Below are positions 55,718-64,000 of a stretch of 64,000 nucleotides of DNA, in pieces. How positions within the stretch are numbered: position 1 is the first letter of the stretch; each line of letters opens with the position of its first letter. Position numbers and translations under genes: made by a program. The stretch is taken from assembly GCF_965215655.1 (NCBI RefSeq), contig NZ_OZ244111.1, forward strand, positions 1,860,001 to 1,924,000. Reading direction: 5' to 3'. The notes below the pieces were generated by a model. It was given only the letters and a program-made list of their open reading frames with translations, searched no databases and was not told where the DNA came from. The DNA comes from Nioella sp965215655. GTDB taxonomy: Bacteria > Pseudomonadota > Alphaproteobacteria > Rhodobacterales > Rhodobacteraceae.

Positions 55718-56407
55718 ATGGCTGGCGAGCCCCTTGTTCTGATTGTCGAGGATGAGCCCGCGCAACGCGAAGTGCTGGCCTATAACATCCGGGCCGAGGG
55801 CTATGCCGTCATGGCCGCGGGGGCAGGGGACGAAGCACTGGTCATGGTGCGTGAAACCCCGCCTGACGTGATCGTGCTGGACTGGATGCTGCCCAATGTC
55901 TCTGGCATCGAGGTGTGTCGGCAACTCAAGGCCTCTGACGATACGCGCAAGATCCCGGTGATCATGCTGTCTGCCCGGTCGGAAGAGGTGGACCGGGTGC
56001 GCGGCCTGGAAACCGGGGCGGATGACTATGTGGTGAAGCCTTATTCCGTGGCTGAACTGCTGGCCCGGTTGCGCACGCAGCTGCGTCGGACGCGACCGGC
56101 CTCTGTAGGCGAACATCTGACCTTCGAGGATATCCTGCTGGATATGGAAGAACACCGGGTTTACCGCGCGGGTCAGCAGGTTTCGCTTGGCCCGACGGAG
56201 TTCCGGCTGTTGACGGCTTTCATGGAACGACCGGGCCGCGTCTGGAGCCGCGAGCAGTTGCTCGACCGGGTCTGGGGCCGTGACATCTATGTCGATAGCC
56301 GGACGGTCGATGTCCATGTGGGCCGTTTGCGCAAAGCCCTGAAAGCTGCGCATGACGAAGGGGACCCGATACGGACGGTTCGCGGCGCAGGCTACGCACT
56401 AGGATAA
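55718..56407 (+). CDS. phoB: Phosphate regulon response regulator PhoB
   Basis: A 229-residue OmpR-type regulator. Receiver domain with acidic pocket EDE (11-13), phospho-acceptor D55 in VIVLDWMLPN and K105 region VVKPYS; winged-helix DNA-binding domain from about 125 with LLDRVWGRDIYVDSRTVDVH. It should bind the Pho box before pstS. Last gene of the operon. Confidence 0.96.
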   Translation: MAGEPLVLIVEDEPAQREVLAYNIRAEGYAVMAAGAGDEALVMVRETPPDVIVLDWMLPNVSGIEVCRQLKASDDTRKIPVIMLSARSEEVDRVRGLETGADDYVVKPYSVAELLARLRTQLRRTRPASVGEHLTFEDILLDMEEHRVYRAGQQVSLGPTEFRLLTAFMERPGRVWSREQLLDRVWGRDIYVDSRTVDVHVGRLRKALKAAHDEGDPIRTVRGAGYALG

Positions 56408-56815
56408 GTGATTGTTACTTCGGCTTCATCCTGGCAAGACTGGCCATCCAATATGGCCAGTAATCATGATTATGTTAATATACAAACAACCAGACAACCC
56501 GTTGTGTGAACCAGTTTCTTCTATTAATCAGAACCTTACGATGCATTGTTGAAAAACAAGTTAATACTTGCGCACTGCCCTTGAGCCACCAAGATCACTG
56601 TCCTGCAGATGCCACACCGGATATGCCCAAGCGCAATATCTCTGCAACATCCTGATTTTGCGCAAAATTGTGCCTCGACAGTTTGGATGCGCCGCGCATA
56701 TCTTGAAAGAGATTTCGGGGACAACGATGCCAAGCAAGACTTTACGCTTTCCTTTGCAGGACATGGCGGGACCATGCAAAAGACAAAAGCGCCGTTTCCA
56801 CATCGGTGATCCCGC
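56408..56815. other. phoB-luxR intergenic region, AT-rich
   Basis: About 400 bases, clearly AT-richer than its surroundings, with a hairpin at 56450-56470 (listed separately) and a TTAATATAC-type A/T-rich segment near 56475-56490. No convincing gene on either strand. It probably contains the promoter of the LuxR-type gene. Confidence 0.4.
56450..56470 (+). terminator. Hairpin after phoB
   Basis: Perfect 8-base inverted repeat CTGGCCAT / ATGGCCAG with a 5-base loop, 42 bases after the phoB stop, followed by an AT-rich stretch. Plausible terminator of the pst-pho operon. Confidence 0.6.
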
Positions 56816-57577
56816 ATGAAGCGCCTGCAGCCCTATCTGAAGGCGCGCTCTGTCGAGGAGTTGTGGGAGTACCACACCGAGCAGATGGGTGCCTATGGCT
56901 TCGATCGTCTCATCTACGCCTATACATGCTTTCAGTCCGCAAAGTCGCTCAGCAACCCCGAGGATGCGCTGATCCTGACGAACTACCCCTCGGACTACAT
57001 CGAAGCCTATATCGGCCACGGCCTGTACCGGGCTGCACCGATGATGAAATGGGCGTCCCGCAATGTCGGGTCCATTAGTTGGCGGCATATGTGGGATAAA
57101 TTCGACGACAGCCCGAACGGTCCTGAACGGCGGGAACTGATGGCGTTGAACAAGCGGTTCGGAATTTCCGCGGGATATACAATGTCCTTCCCGATGGCGA
57201 TAAAGCGATCGGCTGCCGGTATCGGGCTTGTGGCCCGCAGCGGCCTGAGCCAGCAAGACGTGGATGCGCTGTGGCGGGACAAGGGCGAAGAGCTGGAGAT
57301 CATCAACCAGGTGGCCCATCTGGCAATCACCCAGCTTCCCGCAACCGGTCAGAGCCGTGTCCTGACGCCGCGCCAGTCTGAGGTGCTGGAGCTGGTGGCC
57401 GATGGCAAATCGGTGCGTGACATTGCGCTGTTGCTTGGCCGCAAGGCCGCGACGGTGGACAAGCATCTGCGCGGCGCGCGAGAGTCGCTTGGCGTTGAAA
57501 CAACGGCGCAGGCAGTGCGCAAAGCCTCGGTCCTGAACCAGATTTTCATCGTCGATCCGGGGGCTCAGACAAGCTGA
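56816..57577 (+). CDS. LuxR-family regulator with autoinducer-binding-like domain
   Basis: A 253-residue protein. Residues 1-165 resemble the autoinducer-binding domain (EELWEYHTEQMGAYGFDRLIYAY, GLYRAAPMMKWASRNVGSISW, FGISAGYTMSFPM). A LuxR-type HTH follows at about 180-240 (LTPRQSEVLELVADGKSVRDIALLL). No luxI-type synthase is encoded in the window, so it is a solo. The ATG at 56816 follows directly after a codon run without homology. Confidence 0.85.
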   Translation: MKRLQPYLKARSVEELWEYHTEQMGAYGFDRLIYAYTCFQSAKSLSNPEDALILTNYPSDYIEAYIGHGLYRAAPMMKWASRNVGSISWRHMWDKFDDSPNGPERRELMALNKRFGISAGYTMSFPMAIKRSAAGIGLVARSGLSQQDVDALWRDKGEELEIINQVAHLAITQLPATGQSRVLTPRQSEVLELVADGKSVRDIALLLGRKAATVDKHLRGARESLGVETTAQAVRKASVLNQIFIVDPGAQTS

Positions 57578-57811
57578 TCGGCGGTATTTGGCCAAAAGGT
57601 AAAGGATTCCCTACTTTTCCGGGCCCTGACTTTGCGTCAAGTTAACCTCGTTCCGTGAGTGATGGCTGAGATTTTTTCGGTCAGGAGCATCGGACCGTCA
57701 GGAACATTTCCGGCCTGGCGGTCCAGTTCACCCCAAGACCCGGCGGCCATAACCCCGACGTCCTGGGCCGCGCCCGCCCATCCCCATTCCGGCATGCGTG
57801 GTGACGAAAAG

Positions 57812-57858
57812 AAAGCGGTGCTGCCCCCTTTGTCCCTGGCAGCACCGCTTTTTTTTCG
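57812..57858. terminator. Bidirectional terminator between luxR-type gene and tsf
   Basis: Perfect 14-base inverted repeat AAAGCGGTGCTGCC (57812-57825) and GGCAGCACCGCTTT (57838-57851), followed on the plus strand by eight T residues and on the minus strand by TTCTTTTC. It can stop transcription from both sides; its main role is at the end of tsf. The rest of 57578-57911 holds no gene. Confidence 0.9.
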
Positions 57859-57912
57859 TTCAGGTAGGTGGCAGGGGCGCCTCCCAACACCCCTGCCCCT
57901 CTTCCAAGGGCC

Positions 57913-58788
57913 TTAGCCCTGGGCGGCCTTCGCAACCTCGGCTGCGAAGTCTTCTTCTTTCTTCTCGATGCCTTCGCCCACTTCGATGCGGACGAAACCG
58001 GTCACAGTCGCACCAGCTTCCGCGGCGGCAGCACCGACGGTCAGATCGGGGTTGATGACGAACGCCTGGTTCAGAAGGGTCGACTCGGCCACGAATTTCT
58101 TCATGCGGCCTTCAATCATCTTCTCGATCACCTGCTCGGGCTTGCCGGATTCACGGGCGATGTCGATCTGGATCTGGCGTTCTTTTTCAACAACGGCCGG
58201 GTCCATGTCGTCTTCGTTCAGGGCTGCGGGATTGACAGCGGCGATATGCATCGCGACCTGCTTGCCAAGCGCCTCGTCCCCGCCGGTCAGTGCAACGAGA
58301 ACGCCGATCTTGCCCATGCCGGGCGCGGCTGCGTTGTGGACATAGGTCACAACGGTGTCGCCTTCCAGGCGGGCCATGCGACGCAGGGTCATGTTCTCGC
58401 CGATGGTGGCGATCTTGTCGGTCAGCGTGTCGGCAACGGTCTTGCCACCCAGATCGGCAGCGGCCAGTGCTTCGATATCGGCAACACCGGTTGCGGCATT
58501 GGCGATGTCGCCCACCATTTTCTGGAACTCGGCGTTCTTGCCGACGAAGTCGGTTTCCGAGTTCACTTCGACGGCGACGCCAACGCCACCGTCAACAGCG
58601 ACGGCCACCAGGCCCTCGGCGGCGATGCGGCCGGATTTCTTGGCGGCTTTCGCCAGACCCTTGGTGCGCAGCCAGTCAACGGCGGCGTCGAAATCGCCAT
58701 TGGTTTCGACAAGTGCCTTCTTGGCGTCCATCATGCCTGCGGCGGTGGCTTCGCGCAGCTCTTTGACCATTGCAGCGGTAATTGCCAT
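57913..58788 (-). CDS. tsf: Translation elongation factor Ts
   Basis: A 291-residue exchange factor for EF-Tu. N-terminal UBA-like domain (MAITAAMVKELREATAAGMM, DAKKALVETNGDFDAAVDWL), then the core with the TDF(V) exchange motif (VEVNSETDFVGKNAEF) and VLVALTGGDEALGKQVAMHI. Encoded 74 bases after rpsB, the usual rpsB-tsf operon. Confidence 0.98.
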   Translation of the reverse strand: MAITAAMVKELREATAAGMMDAKKALVETNGDFDAAVDWLRTKGLAKAAKKSGRIAAEGLVAVAVDGGVGVAVEVNSETDFVGKNAEFQKMVGDIANAATGVADIEALAAADLGGKTVADTLTDKIATIGENMTLRRMARLEGDTVVTYVHNAAAPGMGKIGVLVALTGGDEALGKQVAMHIAAVNPAALNEDDMDPAVVEKERQIQIDIARESGKPEQVIEKMIEGRMKKFVAESTLLNQAFVINPDLTVGAAAAEAGATVTGFVRIEVGEGIEKKEEDFAAEVAKAAQG

Positions 58789-58862
58789 CGGTCTGCTCCT
58801 TTATTCGGGGTATGGGGTGGACCGGCCCATAGCCGGTCCATGTATCAGATGCGTGACGGCGA

Positions 58863-59648
58863 TCAGCCTTCAGCGGCTTCCTCGGCGGGGGCATCGGCGG
58901 CGATGGCCTCTTCGATATTGCCCTCTTCCAGTGCGCCCAGGTCAACGCCTGCGCCTTCCATCTGGGCGGTCATGCCATCCAGGGCCGCGCGGGAGACCAG
59001 ATCGCAATAGAGCGAGATGGCGCGGGCCGCGTCGTCATTGCCGGGGATGATGTAATCCACACCATCGGGCGAGCAGTTGGTGTCGACCACGGCCACGACC
59101 GGGATGCCCAGTTTCTTGGCTTCCGCGATGGCCAGATCTTCCTTCTTGACGTCGATGACGAAGATCAGGTCGGGCAGGCCGCCCATTTCACGGATACCGC
59201 CGAGCGAGGCCTGAAGCTTCGCCTGGTCACGTTCCATGCCAAGACGTTCTTTCTTCGTCAGACCTTCCAGACCGTTTTCCATTGCCTCGTCGATCTGCTT
59301 CAGGCGAAAGATCGAGTTCGACACGGTTTTCCAGTTGGTCAGCGTGCCGCCAAGCCAGCGGTGGTTCATGTAGTACTGCGCGCAACGCTCTGCCGCTTCG
59401 GCGACGGGCTTTTGGGCCTGACGCTTGGTGCCGACGAACAGGATGCTGCCGCCCTTGGCGACGGTTTCGCGCACGACCTGCAGCGCCTGGTCCAGCATCG
59501 GGACGGTCTGAGTCAGGTCGAGAATGTGGATGCCATTGCGCTCGCCATAGATGAACTCGCCCATGCGGGGGTTCCAGCGTTGCGTCTGGTGGCCGAAGTG
59601 AACGCCAGCTTCAAGCAGCTGACGCATGGTGAAATCAGGAAGCGCCAT
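58863..59648 (-). CDS. rpsB: 30S ribosomal protein S2
   Basis: A 261-residue protein: MALPDFTMRQLLEAGVHFGH start, then WNPRMGEFIYGERNGIHILD, HRWLGGTLTNWKTVSNSI and LPDLIFVIDVKKEDLAIAEA. An acidic, Ala-rich C-terminal tail is typical for the group. A structured leader precedes it. Confidence 0.98.
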   Translation of the reverse strand: MALPDFTMRQLLEAGVHFGHQTQRWNPRMGEFIYGERNGIHILDLTQTVPMLDQALQVVRETVAKGGSILFVGTKRQAQKPVAEAAERCAQYYMNHRWLGGTLTNWKTVSNSIFRLKQIDEAMENGLEGLTKKERLGMERDQAKLQASLGGIREMGGLPDLIFVIDVKKEDLAIAEAKKLGIPVVAVVDTNCSPDGVDYIIPGNDDAARAISLYCDLVSRAALDGMTAQMEGAGVDLGALEEGNIEEAIAADAPAEEAAEG

Positions 59649-59678
59649 GTCCTAGTATCCTTTTCCGGTTTGCGCCTT

Positions 59679-59750
59679 GGCAGAGGTTTAGGGACTAAAC
59701 CCAACCGGTGGACCGTTCAGGGATGTCTCCCCCGAGGGCCCGCCTCTGCC
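59679..59750 (-). promoter_or_regulatory. Structured 5' leader of rpsB
   Basis: On the minus strand, GGCAGAGG (59750-59743) can pair with CCTCTGCC (59686-59679), enclosing a small hairpin GTTTAG-TCC-CTAAAC (59700-59686). The structure ends about 30 bases before the rpsB start. It resembles an autoregulatory ribosomal-protein leader; no family name can be assigned by eye. Confidence 0.45.
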
Positions 59751-59838
59751 TGTGAAGTAAGCGCGCCATTAAGGCAGAGCCGGGGGGAATGCAACCCCCC
59801 TGCCCCATCAGACCGCGAAATCGGGGCAAGAAGGCGCG

Positions 59839-60627
59839 TCATGCGTCTTCGGTGCGGCGATCCGGGTCCGCTTCGGGGGCATGCGGCCTGTCCAGCAGAG
59901 TGGCAGCCGTGCCTTCGACCTCCACAACCTCGGCCTCGTCCGGCACCCGGTCACCATCCTTGTCGCCTGTGCTCGGGTAAACCAGCCCTGCCGAGATCAC
60001 CAGTTTCGCGGCGTCCTCGACCGACATCTTCAGGATCTGCACATCATCCCTCGGGACGAACAGCAGAAAACCCGAGGTCGGGTTCGGCGTGGTCGGCAGA
60101 AAGACAGAGATCATGTGCTTTTCATGGCTGTCCGCGATCTCGCCCTTCGCATCGGTCGAGATGAAGGCGATCGCCCAGATTCCCTTGCGCGGATATTCCA
60201 CAAGGCAGGCCTTGTCGAACGACCCCTTGGACTGCGCCAGCACGGTTTCGGTGATCTGCTTCAAACCCGAATAGAGCGACCGCACTCCGGGAATCGACAG
60301 AACCACGCTTTCCGAGGTGCGGATCAGCGACCGCCCGATCAGCCCCTTGGCGATCCAGCCCACGATGATCGTGAACAGAAGGAACATGCCAACGCCGATG
60401 CCGCGAATATCGACGTCGATGTTGAAATATTCCCGGATCAGGATAGCGGGATTATAGGCATTGGGCAGGAACGGCAGCACCCAGGAATCGATCCAGCCGA
60501 TGATCGACCAGATCAGCCAGGCTGTCAGACCAATGGGCGCAATCACCACGAGGCCGGTCAGAAAACTGGCCTGTAGCGAGGATATCCAGCCGCGCCGTGG
60601 CGGCGGTGGCGGTTCGGGCAATTCCAT
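59839..60627 (-). CDS. DUF502-family membrane protein
   Basis: A 262-residue protein with two membrane helices (about 18-40 and 72-95) and a conserved cytoplasmic or periplasmic domain: GVRSLYSGLKQITETVLAQS, VLVEYPRKGIWAIAFIS-like and VFLPTTPNPTSGFLLFVPRD. These are DUF502 signatures; function unknown. An acidic C-terminal tail (about 225-262) follows. Confidence 0.88.
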   Translation of the reverse strand: MELPEPPPPPRRGWISSLQASFLTGLVVIAPIGLTAWLIWSIIGWIDSWVLPFLPNAYNPAILIREYFNIDVDIRGIGVGMFLLFTIIVGWIAKGLIGRSLIRTSESVVLSIPGVRSLYSGLKQITETVLAQSKGSFDKACLVEYPRKGIWAIAFISTDAKGEIADSHEKHMISVFLPTTPNPTSGFLLFVPRDDVQILKMSVEDAAKLVISAGLVYPSTGDKDGDRVPDEAEVVEVEGTAATLLDRPHAPEADPDRRTEDA

Positions 60628-60701
60628 TCTTGCCGGTCGTCCCTGTTAAACTCTCTTCCCTGTTACTAAGGGCGCGTTTCACGCCAAACAAGAGAGTGTC
60701 T

Positions 60702-61619
60702 TCAATCCTGCGCGACCATGGCGCAGGCAATTGCCGATGCAAGGCGGGCATTGTTCAGAACGAGGGCGATATTTGCCGTCAGAGACCGTCCTTCGGTCAG
60801 TTCGAATAGCCGCTGCAAGAGGAAGGGCGTCACCGATTTGCCGGTGATCCCTTGTGCATCGGCCTCAGCCTGGGCCTGCGCGATGATCGGGGCGAGGGTT
60901 TCGGCGGCGATCTCGTCGGTTTCTGGGATCGGGTTCGCCACCAGTTGCCCCCCCGGCAGGCCAAGCCGCGCGCGCATCAGGGCAGAGGCGGCGATGCCCT
61001 CGGCCCTGTCCATCCTCAGCGGGGCGCTCAGGCCTGACTCGCGCGACCAGAAGGCCGGGAAATCATCCTGTTCGAAGGCAATGACAGGCACGCCTTGCGT
61101 TTCCAGAACCTCCAGCGTCTTGGGGATGTCGAGAATGGCCTTGGCGCCAGCGGCCACGACCGTCACCGGGGTCTGCGCCAGTTCCATAAGGTCAGCGGAG
61201 ATGTCGAAACTGTCCTCCGCCCCCTTGTGAACGCCACCGATCCCACCCGTGGCAAAGACGCCTATTCCCGCCAAGTGTGCCGCGATCATCGTCGCAGCCA
61301 CTGTGGTCGCCCCGGTCCGGCCCGTGGCCAGCGCAACCGCCAGATCGGCGCGGCTGAGCTTCATCACATCCTTGGCCTGCGCCAGCGCCTCTAGTTCCCC
61401 ATCCGTCAGGCCCACATGCAAGCGCCCCTCAAGGATCGCAATCGTGGCAGGCACCGCGCCAGCCGCGCGCACCTCGTCCTCCACCCGGCGGGCGGTCTCC
61501 AGGTTCTGCGGGTAGGGCATGCCATGGGTGATGATGGTGCTTTCCAGCGCCACAAGAGGGGCATTGGTGGCGCGGGCCTCGGCCACTTCGGGCGAGAGGG
61601 TCAGATAATCAGGTGTCAT
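60702..61619 (-). CDS. psuG: Pseudouridine-5'-phosphate glycosidase
   Basis: A 305-residue enzyme that splits pseudouridine 5'-phosphate into uracil and ribose 5-phosphate. Signatures: PLVALESTIITHGMPYPQNL, GATTVAATMIAAHLAGIGVF, ATGGIGGVHKGAEDSFDISA and NPIPETDEI. Starts 3 bases after psuK, so the two act together in pseudouridine catabolism. Confidence 0.95.
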   Translation of the reverse strand: MTPDYLTLSPEVAEARATNAPLVALESTIITHGMPYPQNLETARRVEDEVRAAGAVPATIAILEGRLHVGLTDGELEALAQAKDVMKLSRADLAVALATGRTGATTVAATMIAAHLAGIGVFATGGIGGVHKGAEDSFDISADLMELAQTPVTVVAAGAKAILDIPKTLEVLETQGVPVIAFEQDDFPAFWSRESGLSAPLRMDRAEGIAASALMRARLGLPGGQLVANPIPETDEIAAETLAPIIAQAQAEADAQGITGKSVTPFLLQRLFELTEGRSLTANIALVLNNARLASAIACAMVAQD

Positions 61620-61622
61620 GGG

Positions 61623-62504
61623 CTATCCGGCAACATAGGTGGCGGCGGTCGTCAGCGCGTGGGCCAGCGCGGCCTCGGGCGCGCTGCCGCGGATTTCAGC
61701 GGCGATATGGGCCGCCATGAACGTGTCCCCGGCCCCGGTGATCCGGCGTGGGGTGATTTGCGGCGGCGCAAGCGAGAGGGTTCGATCAGGCGTTGCATCC
61801 ACAGCCAGCCTGCCGCCATCGGTGACAAGCACCCGGCGCGCGCCAGCGGCCAACAGGGCCTCGGCCCCGGTTTCGGCGCACCCGGTCGGGACACCCGAGA
61901 TCAGCCCGGCCTCCTCGGCATTCACATAGATCGTGGCGCCGGGATGGGACAGGAAGGGCCTCAGCCTTTCAGCCTTGCCCGGAGAAGCTGGCGCAAGGCG
62001 CAGATCGGCGCGCGCAAAGAGCGGGCTGTCCGCGATCTGGGTCAAAAGCTCCAGCGTCAGGTTCCCGTCAATGGCCATGGGCCGCGTCCATGGCGCATCC
62101 GCAGAGGCGAGGCGACCGTTCTCCAGTGGCTCCAGAATACGTGCGCCCGCCGTTTCAAGCGAATGCGCATCTGCAAGCGCGGCCAGCAGATTCCCCTGCG
62201 CCTCAATGGCCATGTATTGATCGGTCGGAAGGTTGTGGTCGACCAGCACATGATCGACCTCGATCCCCATCCGGGCAACCTCCACCAGCAGCGCGGTGCC
62301 CGCCGCATCGTCGCCGACAACGCTCAGCAGCGAGGGCCGCAGCCCCTGCCCCACCAGCGTCATGGCGATATTCAGCGCCACCCCGCCGGGCAGCCGGGTG
62401 ATACGGCCGGGCTTGTCATTCCCGGCCGCCATCGGCAGATCGGTGCGTCCGATGATGTCCCACAGGACGGACCCGATGCACAGAATGTCAGGGCGTTCTC
62501 TCAT
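61623..62504 (-). CDS. psuK: PfkB-family pseudouridine kinase
   Basis: A 293-residue sugar/nucleoside kinase of the ribokinase fold: GGVALNIAMTLVGQGL, LLSVVGDDAAGTALL and the anion-hole motif ITGAGDTFMAAHIA with the catalytic Asp. Assigned as PsuK because psuG follows directly. It should phosphorylate pseudouridine at the 5' position. Confidence 0.88.
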   Translation of the reverse strand: MRERPDILCIGSVLWDIIGRTDLPMAAGNDKPGRITRLPGGVALNIAMTLVGQGLRPSLLSVVGDDAAGTALLVEVARMGIEVDHVLVDHNLPTDQYMAIEAQGNLLAALADAHSLETAGARILEPLENGRLASADAPWTRPMAIDGNLTLELLTQIADSPLFARADLRLAPASPGKAERLRPFLSHPGATIYVNAEEAGLISGVPTGCAETGAEALLAAGARRVLVTDGGRLAVDATPDRTLSLAPPQITPRRITGAGDTFMAAHIAAEIRGSAPEAALAHALTTAATYVAG

Positions 62505-62573
62505 GCCCGCTCCTTAGGCAAGCCAGCCCGCGCCGTCCATGCCTTTCATCTTGGCTAAAATACCTCGGGGGGT

Positions 62574-62593
62574 CCGGGGGGCAGCGCCCCCCG
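62574..62593. terminator. GC-rich hairpin between SBP gene and psuK
   Basis: Inverted repeat CCGGGGGGC / GCCCCCCGG with a two-base loop, of the type often found between Rhodobacterales genes. No long T tract follows. It may be a terminator of the minus-strand SBP gene. Confidence 0.55.
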
Positions 62594-62627
62594 GCCGGTC
62601 GGCGCGGCAAAGCCGCGGCGAAACGGC

Positions 62628-64000
62628 TCATTCCTCCTCGTACCACCAGACATCCGGCTGGAACCCCAACCAGTCGCCATAGATGGGCAGCGTTTCGGGA
62701 TAATGCAGTTCTCGCACATGGGCGATGCGGCTGACCGGCGAATACCAAATCGGAATGACGTAGCGGCCAGAGGTCAGAACCCGGTCGAGCGCCCGCACAG
62801 CCGCGCGGTAGTCATCCTGGCTTTCTGCCGTCAGCATCTCGCCCACCATCGCCTCGATGGCCGGATTGCAGACCCCCATCAGGTTCCGGCTGCCCTCCAC
62901 ATCTACCATGTCGCAGCCCCAATAAAGGTACTGCTCGTTTCCGGGGGACAGAGACACGCCGCGCGCGAACCACGTCATGTCGAAATCATAAGCGTCCGTG
63001 CGTTCGCGGTACTGGGCGCTGTCGATGGTCGTCACCGTTGGCGTGATCCCGAGACGAGAGAGCGATTCCACGTAGATATTAATGATCGCCTGGTTCTCGG
63101 CCGATCCCTGGCTCAGCACGATCTCGAAGGTGAAGGGCTGCCCGTCAGGGCCGGTCATGACGCCCTCCTGCACGGAATAGCCCGCCTCTTCCATCAGCCC
63201 CATGGCGGCGCGGATACCCGCGCGGTTGGCCTCTCGCCCGTCGGAGACCGGGAATTCATAGCCCTCCAGCGCGCCGGGCAGCAGATCGCCCGCGAAGGGC
63301 TCCAGAAGCTCCAGCACCCGGCCCGTCGCCGCTCCCGGTTCCATCCCGAGAATCGAGTTGGAGAAATAGGAGGTGATGCGCGGCGCCAGCCCGCCATTCT
63401 GGGTCTGGTTGATGAATTCGTAGTTGAAGGCCTGAATCATCGCCTCGCGCACCCGCCAATCCTCGAATTGCGGTGAGCGGGTGTTCATCACGAAGCCCCA
63501 CATGCCCGTGGGCCGCTCATGCGGTACCTCGGACAGCACGACCTCACCCGATTGCACACGCGGGAAATTGTAGTTGGTTTCCCAGTCGGCGGCATTGGTT
63601 TCCCGGATCGTGTTGATCTCACCGGCGACAAAGGCCTCCCACATGGCGGTGCCATCCCCGAAGAATTCCAGCCGGATCTCGTCGATCACATTGGTGCCCC
63701 GGCGGAACGGCAGGTCAGCGCCCCAGTAATCGGGATTCCGACGCAGGGAGACGAAGCGCCCGGCCTCGAAATCGTCGATGACATATGGCGCGCTTGAGAT
63801 CGGAATCGCGTCGATCCCGCTTTCAGTGAAATCACGCCCCTCCCATTGCGCCGCCTGCAAAATCGGCCGCATCCCCATGATCAGCGCCAGTTCCCGGTCC
63901 GGCTCGCTGAAACTGATGCGCACGCCCCGTTCGCCCACGGCCTCGATGGTCGACACCCGGTTCCAGGCATTCAGATATCGCGGGTGGCCCTCGGTCCCCA
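62628..64000 (-). CDS. Peptide/oligopeptide-type ABC substrate-binding protein, C-terminal part
   Basis: The frame is open to the right edge of the window (GTEGHPRYLNAWNRVSTIEA at the edge), so the N-terminus and signal peptide are missing; about 457 residues are visible. The SBP_bac_5 family is recognised by YVIDDFEAGRFVSLRRNPDYWG, INTIRETNAADWETNYNFPR, VREAMIQAFNYEFINQ and the closing ALDRVLTSGRYVIPIWY. It binds peptides or similar solutes in the periplasm. Its permease genes would be expected beyond the window edge. Confidence 0.9.
   Translation of the reverse strand, partial: GTEGHPRYLNAWNRVSTIEAVGERGVRISFSEPDRELALIMGMRPILQAAQWEGRDFTESGIDAIPISSAPYVIDDFEAGRFVSLRRNPDYWGADLPFRRGTNVIDEIRLEFFGDGTAMWEAFVAGEINTIRETNAADWETNYNFPRVQSGEVVLSEVPHERPTGMWGFVMNTRSPQFEDWRVREAMIQAFNYEFINQTQNGGLAPRITSYFSNSILGMEPGAATGRVLELLEPFAGDLLPGALEGYEFPVSDGREANRAGIRAAMGLMEEAGYSVQEGVMTGPDGQPFTFEIVLSQGSAENQAIINIYVESLSRLGITPTVTTIDSAQYRERTDAYDFDMTWFARGVSLSPGNEQYLYWGCDMVDVEGSRNLMGVCNPAIEAMVGEMLTAESQDDYRAAVRALDRVLTSGRYVIPIWYSPVSRIAHVRELHYPETLPIYGDWLGFQPDVWWYEEE

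Overview
The window is high-GC DNA from an alphaproteobacterium, most likely a Rhodobacterales (Roseobacter/Paracoccaceae-type) chromosome. This rests on the core gene content (rplU-rpmA-obgE-proB-proA, phoR-pst-phoU-phoB, rpsB-tsf), the long PstC/PstA variants, the TRAP transporter and the DUF2059 pair. Species identity cannot be read from the sequence.

Bases 1-39139 look accessory. They open with a glycosyltransferase C-terminus and two sulfotransferases (1-2320), the second visibly AT-rich. Next comes a nested pile of insertion sequences (2340-7756): a truncated IS110-like gene, an IS256-family element split by an IS3/IS407-like element with a 4-bp target duplication, an IS5/IS903-like element split by a second IS256-family element with a 9-bp target duplication, and an IS66 scrap. 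A MOBV/Pre-type relaxase and a decayed Xre/MbcA/ParS antitoxin follow. The main defence locus (11081-20481) has vsr divergent from a tight operon of a Dcm-type C5 methyltransferase, a GHKL (MutL/MORC-like) ATPase, a Z1-domain NTPase, a PD-(D/E)XK protein and an AIPR protein. It fits a complex, ATP-dependent 5-methylcytosine restriction-modification system.

Bases 20798-30149 hold a catabolic module: a sugar-phosphate isomerase-like TIM barrel, a 3-hydroxyisobutyrate-dehydrogenase-family enzyme, a DctMQP TRAP transporter, two LacI-type regulators each with a palindromic operator candidate, a MocD-like desaturase/oxygenase, a MocE-like Rieske ferredoxin and a divergent PanB-like protein. Uptake and oxidative demethylation of an inositol- or rhizopine-like substrate is a reasonable inference.

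Bases 30305-39139 are the integrase end of a genomic island: a DUF927 protein with a degenerate P-loop, a protein of unknown family, a PD-(D/E)XK-like protein, a soluble FtsH-like AAA+ metalloprotease, a small charged protein and a tyrosine integrase abutting the 3' end of tRNA-Ser(CGA).

From 39319 on the content is core: two DUF2059 proteins, rplU-rpmA, a GNAT acetyltransferase, obgE-proB-proA, a Cys/Met PLP enzyme, a membrane-anchor-less phoR, an ACR3 arsenite exporter, the Pho-box-controlled pstSCAB-phoU-phoB cluster, a solo LuxR regulator, rpsB-tsf on the minus strand, a DUF502 membrane protein, psuK-psuG and the C-terminal part of a peptide-type ABC substrate-binding protein that runs off the right edge.
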